A DNA stretch of 64,000 bases from Actinoplanes sp. KI2 (lineage in GTDB: Bacteria > Actinomycetota > Actinomycetes > Mycobacteriales > Micromonosporaceae). The translations under genes were made by a program, and so were the position numbers. The notes beneath the pieces are model-generated. The model searched no databases and was not told where the DNA came from. It saw nothing but the letters and a program-made list of their open reading frames with translations. Shown one piece after another: positions 49,352 to 58,400 of the stretch (the first letter of the stretch is position 1; every line of letters starts with the position of its first letter). The stretch covers positions 124,001-188,000 of the forward strand of contig NZ_JAOSZE010000013.1 in the NCBI RefSeq assembly GCF_025630775.1, written 5' to 3'.

Positions 49352-50114
49352 ATGACTGACACGAACGGCCGGATTCTGGTATCCGGCGCGAGTGTCGCCG
49401 GATTGACCGCCGCGTACTGGCTCGACCGCTTCGGCTTCGAGGTCACCGTGGTCGAGCGATCCGCCGGCCTGCGCCCGGGTGGGCAGGCGCTGGACATCCG
49501 TGGCCCGGCACTCGAGGTGGCGCGGCGGATGGGTGTGCTGGACGAGTTCCGCAAGCGGACTACCGAGCTGCGCGGCATGTCGATGGTCGACGACTCCGGG
49601 GCGGAGATCTACCGCACCACGGAACGCACCCTGACCGGCGGCCGGCTGGACTCCGAAGATCTGGAAGTCCTGCGAGATGACCTGATCGACGTTCTGCACG
49701 GGGCGTGCGGAGCAGGGGTCCGGTTCATCTTCGGCAACCGGATCACCAGCCTGAATCAGGACGACCACGGGATCGACGTGGAGTTCGAGAACGCCGCACC
49801 GGGGCGGTTCGGCGTCGTGATCGGTGCTGACGGTGCGCACTCGGGCACCCGTCGGCTGGTGTTCGGCCCGGAGAAGCCGTTCCTTCGCTACATGGGCGGT
49901 CGGCGCCTACGTCCTGGCCGGCGAACTCGCCGCGGGCATCGCCCGCTACGAGGACGAGGTCCGCGAGTACGTTCTGCGCAATCAGGCGGCCGCGCGAGAA
50001 CTCAACGACCGCGACCATGGCGACGACGGCCAATCCGGACCCGGCGGCTTCACGGACTTCGGGACGTTGGTCGAGGACCTGTCATTGAGGGACTACCGGG
50101 CTGAGCTCACCTGA
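49352..50114 (+). pseudogene. FAD-dependent monooxygenase with internal deletion
   Basis: The N-terminal half is normal (ILVSGASVAGLTAAYWLDRFGF, GGQALDIRGPAL, VVIGADGAHSGTRRLVFG up to FLRYMGG at about 49895). Directly afterwards the only family-like sequence is in another frame: VGAYVLAGELAAGIARYEDEVREYVLRNQ, which normally lies about 130 residues further on, behind the GD FAD motif. The missing part includes that motif. An out-of-frame deletion therefore fused two distant parts, and the original frame runs on into random sequence. The gene is probably non-functional. Confidence 0.85.
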
Positions 50115-50892
50115 TTTCGTTGCGCAGGTCTGCCTGGTAGCGGCCCGGCGTCTGGCCGACGACCTCGGTGAACGCCTCGATGAAGCTGGTCGGGTTCGAC
50201 CATCCGCAAGCGGTGGCGGTCTCGGTGACCGAGCGGCCGTTGGTGAGGTGGATCAGGCCATGGTGGATCCGCAGGATGGTGCGCCAGCGGTGGAAGCTCA
50301 TGCCGAGTTCGGTGTGGAACAGGCGGCTGAGGGTACGTTCGCTCGCTCCCACGGCCCGGCCCAGCTCGACCAGGGTGGCGTTGTGGCTGGGGTCAGCGTG
50401 CAGGCGGTCGGTGACGGCACGCAGCCGATCGTCGCCCGGTTCGGGCAAGTGCAGGGACTGCTCGCGGGCCTCGACGAGTTCGTCGATGGCCACTGCGCGA
50501 AGCCGGTCATGCGCGCCGGGGCGCGTCTCGGGGCGGTCGGTCAGGGCCAGCAGGACTTCACGTAGCAACGGGCTGACCGCGAACACGCTGGGCTGCTCCG
50601 CCAGTTCACCGCAAAGATCGACCGGGATCACGACGAGGCGGACGTCGGTCTCGCCGTAGAAGCGGTGAGCGTGCTGGAAACCCGGCGGCGTCCAGGTAAC
50701 CCGGTTGGCGGGCGCTACCCAGGTCCCCCGCTCGGTCGTGGTCGCCAAGGCACCCGCTGCCGCGTACACCAGCTGTCCCGCGCCGTGCGAGTGCGCGTCC
50801 ATCTGGAAGCCGTGCGGCAGCCGGCCGGCTCCCCCGGGTGTGTCCTCCGGAGGTGTGGTGGGCGGCGAGACGGGTTGGCGGGTTTCCGGCAC
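50107..50892 (-). CDS. AraC-family transcriptional regulator
   Basis: About 261 residues from the GTG at 50890-50892; in-frame starts up to 51063 would overlap the next gene's promoter. The N-terminal cupin region reads HSHGAGQLVYAAAGALATTTERGTWVAPANRVTWTPPGFQHAHRF. The C-terminal AraC DNA-binding domain has two HTHs (TLVELGRAVGASERTLSRLFHTELGMSFHRWR and TETATACGWSNPTSFIEAFTEVVGQTPGRY). Such regulators often control a divergent efflux or redox gene; here a GNAT gene is divergent. Its end overlaps the monooxygenase pseudogene. Confidence 0.88.
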   Translation of the reverse strand: MPETRQPVSPPTTPPEDTPGGAGRLPHGFQMDAHSHGAGQLVYAAAGALATTTERGTWVAPANRVTWTPPGFQHAHRFYGETDVRLVVIPVDLCGELAEQPSVFAVSPLLREVLLALTDRPETRPGAHDRLRAVAIDELVEAREQSLHLPEPGDDRLRAVTDRLHADPSHNATLVELGRAVGASERTLSRLFHTELGMSFHRWRTILRIHHGLIHLTNGRSVTETATACGWSNPTSFIEAFTEVVGQTPGRYQADLRNEIR

Positions 50893-51031
50893 AAGTAGTG
50901 AGTTTATCGCCGTTGACCGCACCCGACCGCATCGTAGAAACCGCTCATACAGCCAGGGAGGCGTCTCCTGTGCGGCGGCCGGGAGACTGTTAGGGGAATG
51001 CGTATGCGCGTGAAATGGGAGCCAAAGCATA

Positions 51032-51580
51032 ATGCCCTCTGTGATTGTCCGGGACGCAACCACGGCTGACGTCGAAGCGCTCGCCGATGTTCATGTGCAG
51101 ACCTGGCGGGAGGCGTACCGGGGAAAGGTCCCTCAGCAGTATCTGGACCAGATGGATCCCGCCCAGAGGCAACGAGGCTGGCGGCAGATCCTGCAGAACC
51201 CTGGGCCGGCGACCATCCTTGTGGCCGAGCACGAGAGCCAGGGCATTGTCGGGTTCATCCGCGTCTCGCCGAGTCGTGACAACGACACCGACCCGGGGCG
51301 GGTAGGCGAGGTCCAAGCCCTTTATCGCCTGCCCGAGCACTGGGGCCAAGGCGTCGGGCGACTACTGATGGATGCCGGCCTGCGCTGGCTGGCGGAGTCC
51401 GGTTATCCGGAGAACGTCCTGTGGGTGTTGGCGACGAACGATCGGGCACGACGCTTCTACGAAGCCGGCGGCTGGCGGCCAGACGGCGCTACAAAGACGG
51501 ATGATTCGCGGGGCTTTGCGTTGTTCGAGATCCGGTACCGCCGCGCAGCCAGCGAATCGACATCCTTGTCTTCACGCTGA
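51032..51580 (+). CDS. GNAT N-acetyltransferase
   Basis: 182 residues. VIVRDATTADVEALADVHVQTWREAYRG opens the fold, and VQALYRLPEHWGQGVGRLLMDAGLRWLAESGY holds the acetyl-CoA loop (Q-G-V-G-R), followed by VLATNDRARRFYEAGGW. The acceptor is unknown; members act on amines of antibiotics, polyamines or proteins. It is divergent from the AraC regulator. Confidence 0.9.
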   Translation: MPSVIVRDATTADVEALADVHVQTWREAYRGKVPQQYLDQMDPAQRQRGWRQILQNPGPATILVAEHESQGIVGFIRVSPSRDNDTDPGRVGEVQALYRLPEHWGQGVGRLLMDAGLRWLAESGYPENVLWVLATNDRARRFYEAGGWRPDGATKTDDSRGFALFEIRYRRAASESTSLSSR

Positions 51581-51688
51581 TCGGCCGCGAGTTGCCGACT
51601 GCACACCGTAACGCAGCAAGTTTCCGCCATGGCCGGACCGGGCGGTGCCGGGGTCCGCCGCGGCCCGGTGGCAAACCCGAAGCGGCGA

Positions 51689-52087
51689 TCAGCGCTGCTG
51701 CCGGGCGGTCGCCTCGGCACTGATCGGCGTGAACAGGTTAACCAGCGTCCCGTCGGGGTCGCGGAACAGCAGCGATCGGTTGCCCCACGGCATCGTGGTG
51801 GGCTCTTGAACGAACTCACCGATCATGTCCCGCAGCCGGACGAACTCGGCGTCCACATCGTCCACCCGAAACTCGACGATCGCCGTGCGGTTGGCGGCCG
51901 GTTCGGCCGAGCCTTCGCCGAAGAGCTTGACCGTGGCGGTGCTGCCGATCGCGAGGGTCGCTCCCGGCAAGACGATCTCGGCGAAGTCGGGCGTGTATCG
52001 GCGGGCGGTCTGCCCGGTGACCTGCTCGTAAAAGTCCGTGAGACGGCCGACCTGGGCGGTGATGATACGGACGGACGCAAAAATCAT
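51689..52087 (-). CDS. VOC-family (glyoxalase-like) protein
   Basis: 132 residues from ATG 52085-52087 with GGGAG upstream. IFASVRIITAQVGRLTDFYEQVTGQ opens the fold, and NRSLLFRDPDGTLVNLFTPI closes it. It is probably a dimer. It is divergent from the WYL regulator at 52179, which may control it. No enzymatic activity can be assigned. Confidence 0.88.
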   Translation of the reverse strand: MIFASVRIITAQVGRLTDFYEQVTGQTARRYTPDFAEIVLPGATLAIGSTATVKLFGEGSAEPAANRTAIVEFRVDDVDAEFVRLRDMIGEFVQEPTTMPWGNRSLLFRDPDGTLVNLFTPISAEATARQQR

Positions 52088-52178
52088 GACGTTTTCTCCC
52101 TCTTGCACTCGGGCTTGGAGCGAAGACTAGGAGCAATACCGGGCACATTCCGTCCGGTTTAGGGGAGAATCTTGATCC

Positions 52179-53249
52179 ATGCCAAGGCCTACCGCTCGGG
52201 TGCTCGCCCTCTTGGAGATCCTCCAGGGCGGCGGCACCCATACCGCTGTCGAGCTGGCCACGCGCCTCGACGTCGACGAGCGCACCGTGCGCCGCTACGT
52301 CGAGCACCTGCTCGATCTCGAGGTGCCGGTCGAATCGGTACGCGGACGCCACGGTGGCTACCGGCTGGCGCCCGGATTCCGGATGCCCCCGCTCATGCTG
52401 ACCGACGAGGAAGCACTTGCCGTCCTGCTCGGCCTGGTGGCGGGCCATCGAGCCGGCCCGGCGACCATGTCGAGGGAAGCCGCCGAAGCCGCAGCGGCCA
52501 AGGTACGCAGGGTGCTGCCCAAGACGCTCGCCGCGCGGCTGGATGCGCTGTTTGCGACCACCGACTTCACCGCACCTGACCGCGAGACGAGGGCACCGGA
52601 GGCGGACGTGATGCTGCGGCTGGCCGAGTCGGCCCGGCAGCACCGGCCCGCGGTGATCGCCTACACCGACCGCGGCGGCCGGCGCAGCGAGCGAACCGTG
52701 CATCCCTACGGAATCGTCGCGCACTCCGGGCGTTGGTACGTCACCGGCCCCGACTCGGCCTCCGGAGAACTGCGCACCTTCCGACTCGACCGGATCGCCC
52801 AGGTGCGCTCGGCGCAGGGCACGTTTACCGTCCCCGACGGTTTCCGGCCCGCCGACGTGGTCCGCACGAGCCTGGCCAGCACTCCCTGGCGCCACGAGGT
52901 AGCCATATCGGTGCAGGGCACGGCCGACGAGGTGCGCACGCGGCTGCCGCGAGGCATCGCCACCATCGAGCCGGACACCCGGCACGGCTCGGACTGCGTT
53001 CTGGTACGGCTACGAGCGCAGCGGCTCGACTGGCTTCCGGGCGTCCTGGCCGAGCTCGGACTGCCTTTCCTGGTGCACGAGCCTGCTCAACTCCGCGACG
53101 TCATACGCGCCTGGACCAACCGCGTCGCGGCCTGTGCGGCCGCAACGACCCCGCAGGAGGCGACCGCGGCCTGGTACACGGATGCCGCAACCTCGCCGCC
53201 ATCTACCTCCGCCGAGGCGGAGTCAACCTCCGGTGCCCAGGACCTGTGA
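52179..53249 (+). CDS. WYL-domain transcriptional regulator (YafY-like)
   Basis: 356 residues. The N-terminal HTH (VLALLEILQGGGTHTAVELATRLDVDERTVRRYVEHLLDLEVPVESVRGRHGGYRL) is followed by a WYL domain (VHPYGIVAHSGRWYVTGPDSASGELRTFRLDRI) and a C-terminal WCX-like part. WYL domains sense small ligands or nucleic acids. The divergent VOC gene is the likely target, and a second VOC gene lies downstream on the same strand. Confidence 0.92.
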   Translation: MPRPTARVLALLEILQGGGTHTAVELATRLDVDERTVRRYVEHLLDLEVPVESVRGRHGGYRLAPGFRMPPLMLTDEEALAVLLGLVAGHRAGPATMSREAAEAAAAKVRRVLPKTLAARLDALFATTDFTAPDRETRAPEADVMLRLAESARQHRPAVIAYTDRGGRRSERTVHPYGIVAHSGRWYVTGPDSASGELRTFRLDRIAQVRSAQGTFTVPDGFRPADVVRTSLASTPWRHEVAISVQGTADEVRTRLPRGIATIEPDTRHGSDCVLVRLRAQRLDWLPGVLAELGLPFLVHEPAQLRDVIRAWTNRVAACAAATTPQEATAAWYTDAATSPPSTSAEAESTSGAQDL

Positions 53250-53308
53250 AGCCGAGAACAGCGCGTCGCCCACCACACGAGTGGTGCCTGGATCGCGACC
53301 GGAGGAAT

Positions 53309-53725
53309 ATGGTGCTCCCCATGGCACATGGCGCTTTCCCGATCGTTTTCGCCACCCGAGTCTGCGCTACGGTCGCCTTCTACGAACAACTCGGCTTCGA
53401 GTCCCATTTTCGATTCCCCGCCGAGGGCGAACCCGGATACGTGGGAATGCGGCGCGGCACGGCTGAGTTGGGAGTCGTCGACGCTGGCTGGCCCGCGGAC
53501 CAGTACGGACGCCCGCTCGGCAACGGCCCACGGTTCGAGATGTTCGTCTACGTTGACGACGTCCACCAGGTGGTCACCCGGCTCGGGGCGTTGGCGCCGA
53601 TACTCCGGGAACCGGCGGACATGCCGTGGGGCGAGCGCATCGCCTACCTCTGCGATCCGGACGACAATCCGGTGGCGCTTGCCACGCCGATAGCGCGATC
53701 GGGCGAAGCGACCACCGTACGTTGA
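53309..53725 (+). CDS. VOC-family (bleomycin-resistance-like) protein
   Basis: 138 residues from ATG 53309; a GTG 3 bp later and ATG 53321 are alternatives, since the strong GGAGGA at 53301 is very close to the first. The domain reads PIVFATRVCATVAFYEQLGFESHFRFP at the start and EMFVYVDDVHQVVTRLGALAPILREPADMPWGERIAYLCDPDDNPVALATP at the end. It resembles drug-binding VOC proteins. It follows the WYL gene by 59 bp. Confidence 0.87.
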   Translation: MVLPMAHGAFPIVFATRVCATVAFYEQLGFESHFRFPAEGEPGYVGMRRGTAELGVVDAGWPADQYGRPLGNGPRFEMFVYVDDVHQVVTRLGALAPILREPADMPWGERIAYLCDPDDNPVALATPIARSGEATTVR

Positions 53726-53833
53726 CTCTGCTCTTGGCCTTGGCGTCCATGCATTGTCATACCGCCGACCTCGCGTCACCCGCCGGTATGAGGACCGAGG
53801 CCGGCGTCCGGTCGTGCCGATGACTGTGCATTG

Positions 53834-54229
53834 TCAGTTCTGACTCTTGATTTTGCGCCAGCCGCCGGCGCGGTTATTGGCGATGATCTGCCGGAACATG
53901 GCACCCAACGCACGGCGGTTGAGCGTTTCCCCGTGCCGCACGGCGACGGTGCGTGCGGTCTTGTTGTCGTGACCACCCGTGACGATCCCTTCGGGATCGG
54001 GCACGATGGCCCCGTCATACAGGAAGATGTTGACGTGATCCTTCGCGGCTTGGAGGGCGCAGATGTTGCCGTGCAGAACGAAGTAGGGCCGGTCGGTTCG
54101 CTTTATGGTCTCGGCCACCTCGGGATCAGCGGCATGGACGAGGTCCCGGACGTCGTGGCACACAGCTTGCTGCCAGTCAGGTAACACCGCGATGTATGCG
54201 TCCACCCTCGGATCTTTGTCGTAGGCCAT
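53834..54229 (-). CDS. DUF1801-family protein
   Basis: 131 residues. VDAYIAVLPDWQQAVCHDVRDLVHAADPEVAETIKRTDRPYFVLHGNICALQAAKDHVNIFLYDGA is the DUF1801/YdhG fold, also seen in frataxin-like iron-binding proteins. Function not established. It is a single gene, convergent with the VOC gene and divergent from the RCC1-like gene. Confidence 0.85.
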   Translation of the reverse strand: MAYDKDPRVDAYIAVLPDWQQAVCHDVRDLVHAADPEVAETIKRTDRPYFVLHGNICALQAAKDHVNIFLYDGAIVPDPEGIVTGGHDNKTARTVAVRHGETLNRRALGAMFRQIIANNRAGGWRKIKSQN

Positions 54230-54409
54230 GGTCAGAACGGTATCGCCGCGACCGATCTCGACGCATACGTACCATGAGCAGGGGAGGTCGGATCCTCACC
54301 GCGCCGATCCTGAACCGCAGGACAGCCGGGCACGATCAGCGAGCCTGATCTCGACGGCGAGCGCAGCCCTAGTCTTCAACGGACTCGGGTAGCCCGCAAT
54401 GCTGTGCAG

Positions 54410-55258
54410 ATGAGTACTTCCGTCATCGCCGCCGGACCGCGACACTCGGTGGGGCTGTACGCCGACGGCACCGTGGCTGCGGCCGGTACCGACGCGTCCG
54501 GTGAGTGTCGAGTCGAGGACTGGGCCCAAGTGGTCGCCGTGGCGGCGGGCAACGTGCATACGGCGTCGAACACCGGGCGGTCCCACAGCGTCGGACTGCG
54601 CGCTGACGGCACGGTGCTGGCAACGGGCTGGAACGGTGACGGGCAGTGTGATGTCGTGTCCTGGCGGGACGTGACCCTTATCGCCGCGGGCTGGCGCCGC
54701 ACCCTGGGGCTGACCGGTGACGGGACGGTACTGGCTGCCGGGCGGCTTCGCGATGGCGCGTGCGACGTGGACCAGTGGCGTGAGGTGGTCGGGTTGGCTT
54801 GCGGCGACTGGCATTCGGTGGGCTTGCGAGGCGATGGGACCGCCGTTGCTGTCGGTAACAGTCGCCGTGGGCAGTGCGCGGTTGCCCCGTGGCGCGGTCT
54901 CACCGGCATTGCCGCCGGTTACCTTCACACGGTCGGCCTCACCGACGACGGACGCGTGCTCGCGGTGGGTGATCAGTCAACGGGTGCTTGCGCCGTTGAT
55001 GCCTGGCGGGACGTCGTGGCAGTGGCTGCCGGGAGCTACCACACCGTCGGCGTCACCTCGGCCGGCCGCGTCGTGGCTGTGGGAAGCACAGCTTTCGGCC
55101 AGTGCGACGTCGCCGGCTGGCGCGAGGTCGTCGCTGTAGCGGCCGGGTCCACCCACACTCTCGGTCTACGCGCGGACGGAACAGTTCTCGCGGCCGGCAA
55201 CAACCAGCACGGTCAGTGCGACATCAGCGGCTGGGCCACAATCCGCTCCCCCAACTGA
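54410..55258 (+). CDS. RCC1-repeat beta-propeller protein
   Basis: 282 residues from ATG 54410. About seven repeats of 35-40 residues are visible, each with the pattern I/V-A-A-G-x-x-H-T/S-V-G-L-x-x-D-G-x-V-x-A-x-G-x-x-x-x-G-Q-C-x-V-x-x-W, for example HTVGLTDDGRVLAVG. This forms a seven-bladed propeller as in RCC1. No signal peptide is present. Bacterial RCC1-like proteins are mostly uncharacterised and may bind proteins. It precedes the RHS gene by about 200 bp. Confidence 0.88.
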   Translation: MSTSVIAAGPRHSVGLYADGTVAAAGTDASGECRVEDWAQVVAVAAGNVHTASNTGRSHSVGLRADGTVLATGWNGDGQCDVVSWRDVTLIAAGWRRTLGLTGDGTVLAAGRLRDGACDVDQWREVVGLACGDWHSVGLRGDGTAVAVGNSRRGQCAVAPWRGLTGIAAGYLHTVGLTDDGRVLAVGDQSTGACAVDAWRDVVAVAAGSYHTVGVTSAGRVVAVGSTAFGQCDVAGWREVVAVAAGSTHTLGLRADGTVLAAGNNQHGQCDISGWATIRSPN

Positions 55259-55349
55259 CATCGCGCGCACGCATCCACAAGCAGACCAGCCACCACACCC
55301 TGACCGGTTCGCCGCAAGCCGCCTGCCGCAACGCCCACCCGATCTCGCA

Positions 55350-55363
55350 TGGGAGCGCTCCCA
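55350..55363. promoter_or_regulatory. Perfect CebR-type palindrome upstream of the RHS gene
   Basis: TGGGAGCGCTCCCA is a perfect 14-bp palindrome identical to the consensus for CebR-like LacI regulators and differs by one base from the site before the GH3 gene. It is 102 bp upstream of the chosen RHS start codon, a position suited to a promoter region. Confidence 0.75.
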
Positions 55364-55465
55364 GGCAAAAATGTCAATCCTCTCTTTGGCGGCTTGATTC
55401 GATCATTGTCGATGCGGAAGCGTGCTTCGCGGACTGCAACGCCACATCCACGGGGGGATTGTCTC

Positions 55466-58400
55466 GTGCGCTTGCCCAGTCGATTCAGGCTGCTCTGCCA
55501 TGTCGTCGTCGCGACGTTGATCGCCGCCCTCCTCGTTGCCACCCCGCTTTCGCCCGCTGCCGCGGCGGTGCCGGTCGCGGCCCCGGGTGCGGGGCCGGTG
55601 CACAGCCCGCTGCCGCCCACCGCCGCACCGCATCACGGCCTGCCGGCCGGGAAGGCGGCGCCGCCGGTGCCGCCCGGGGTGGAAGCGGCCGGCCCGGCGC
55701 GGGTGCCCACCCCGGCCGAGAAGGCGAAGCGTAAGGCGATGGCGGCCGCGGCGTCGCGGGTGGCCGCGGCGCAGGACACGCCGCTGCCGGGGCGGCCGAT
55801 CGCGCGGCCCGGATTCCTGCTGGGCGACACCTCGCTGGTGGTGTACTGGGACGCCGAGGTCGACGAGGGGAACCCGGATTCCTGGGGCCGCTGGTTCGCG
55901 ACCGTCGCCGACATGGAGTCCGGCGCCGAGCAGCGTTCGGCCGTGCTCGGGCAGAAGGACCTGAACCGGTGCTCCAGCCCGGCGCTGCTGTGCCGCAGTT
56001 TCGGGGCGGCCGACGGCTGGGTGCTCGACCCGGCGCGCACCTACACGGTCACGGTGACCGAGGTCGCGCCGGACGGCACCGAACTGACCAGCGCCGCCTC
56101 CGCTCCGGCGCACCCGCGCAAGACCGACGACGTGCCGGCGGTGCCGGCCGGGCAGGTGGCCGGGTGCGGGTGCGCGACGGTACTCGGCCCGACCGTGGTC
56201 GCGCAGGCGCTGCGCGGCGCGACGGTGAATACGGGTACCGGCGCGTACCTGCGGGTGGAGCGGGACTTCGCGATGCCGTCGTACGGGATGCCGTTCGACC
56301 ATGCCCGCTACTACTCGTCGGCGAACACCGCAACCGGCATGTTCGGGCCGGGCTGGAGTTCCTCGTACGACATCCGGGTCATCGCCGCCGACAACGGCGC
56401 GGTGCGGGTGCGCGCCGAGGACGGCTCCGAGGCCGTCTACACCGCGACGGCCGAGGGTTCCTACGACTCGCCGGCCGGCATACGCGCGAAGTTGTCCAAG
56501 GTGGACGGCGGCTGGCAGCTGGTGCCGCCGGACCGGCGGGTGCTGCGCTTCGACGCCGCCGGGAAGCTGCTGTCCATCAAGAACGCGCGCGGCCTGGGCG
56601 TGACGCTCGGCTACGCCACCGGCGGGCTGCTGAGCACGATCACCGACGCGAGTGGCCGGGTCGTCCGCTTCGAGTCGCGGGCCGACCTGCGGCTGATCAC
56701 GAAGATCACATTGCCGGACGGCCGGTCGACCCAGTTCGACTACCAGGACGGGCGGCTGCTCAAGACGCAGGATTCGCGCGGCTATGTGACCTCGTACGCC
56801 TACGACCCGGCCGGCCGGCTCGCCGACATCACCGACGCGCGGGGCCAGAAGCTGATCCGCAACACGTACGACCCGAACGGCCGAGTGACCGCCCAGCTGG
56901 ACCCGGAGGGCGCCCGGACCACGTTCGCCTGGGACGCAGACACGCACGTGGCCCGCACCACAGACCCGGACGGCGTCGCGGTCGTCGACTCGTACAAGAA
57001 CAATGTTCTGCTGTCGAGCCAGAACGCCAACAACGACGCCGTCGTGCACCGCTACACCGGCCGATTGAACAAGAGCCTGGTCGTCGACCCGAAGGGCAAC
57101 CAGGAGGAGACCCGCTTCGACGAGCAGGGCAACCCGGTCTCCCGCACCGCGCCGGAGCCGTTCTCGTTCACCACGGTCAACACCTACGACGACCGCAGCA
57201 ACCTCACCACGTACCAGGACGGCCGGGGCAACACCTGGAAGTACGAGTACAACGAGTACAACGAGATGGTCGCGCAGCGCGACCCGAAGCAGAACACCGG
57301 CTACCGGTACGCGTACGACGCCAAGGGCCAGCTCGTCTCGCGCACCGACCCGCGTGGCAAGGTCACCCGGTACGAGTACGACGCCAACGGCGACCGCACG
57401 GCCGAGATCTCGCCGACCGGCCGGCGCACCGAGATGACCTACGACGCGACCGGCCGCCTGGCGTCCGTGGTGGATCCACGCGGCACGGTGGCCGGGGCGA
57501 ACCGGGACGCGTACCGCACCAGGTACGTCTACGACCAGCAGAACCACGTCACCGAGGTCTGGCAGCCGGGCAAGGCCCAACCGACGCGGACCGTCTACGA
57601 CGAGCTCGGCAACGTGACGGTCGCCACCGACCCGCTGAGCAACTCGAGCCGGTACACCTACGACAAGGCCAGCCGGCGGATCGAGGTCAAGGACCCGATC
57701 GGCAATGTCACCACAACCAGGTACACGCCGGGCGGCCGCAGCGCCTCGATGACCGACGGCGAGGGCAACACCACCAGTTGGACGTACGACGGCAACGGAC
57801 GGGTAGCGACCGAGACGTCCCCGCGCGGCAACGCCGACCCGGCGCACAAGGACCTGTTCACCGCGGTGTTCCACTACGACTACAACGGCAACCTGATCCG
57901 CGCCGACCGGCCGTACGGCTCGGGCGGGCAGCGGGTCGAGGTGGACACCGCCTTCGACGCGCTGGACCGGCCCACCGGTCAGCAGGACCAGTTCAAGAAG
58001 GGCACCTCGGTCAACTACGACAACAACGGCAACGTCGTCGAGATGACCAACGAGCGCGGCGAGAAGCTGACCAGCACCTTCGACGAGGCCAACCGGCGTA
58101 CCGGCAGCGAAGGGCCGGGGGCGGGCGCGGCCGGCATCGAGTACGACGACGCCGGCAACCCGATCCGGCAGACCACCCCGACCGGTGGCGTGATCACCAC
58201 CGGCTACGACGACGACGGCCGGGTCGCGGCGGTCACCGAGCCGCGCGGCAACGTGGCCGGCGCCGACCCCGCCGACTACACCACCAGGTACGCGTACGAC
58301 CAGGCGGGCAACCCGGCCTCGGTGACCGACCCGCTCGGCAACGTCACCAAGGTCACCTACGACGCGCTGGACCGGCCCACTGCGCAGACCGACGCCAACG

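Noticed and set aside
54296..54928. Minus-strand open frame opposite the RCC1-like gene
   Set aside because: Antisense to a clearly repetitive propeller gene; composition is not that of a real protein.
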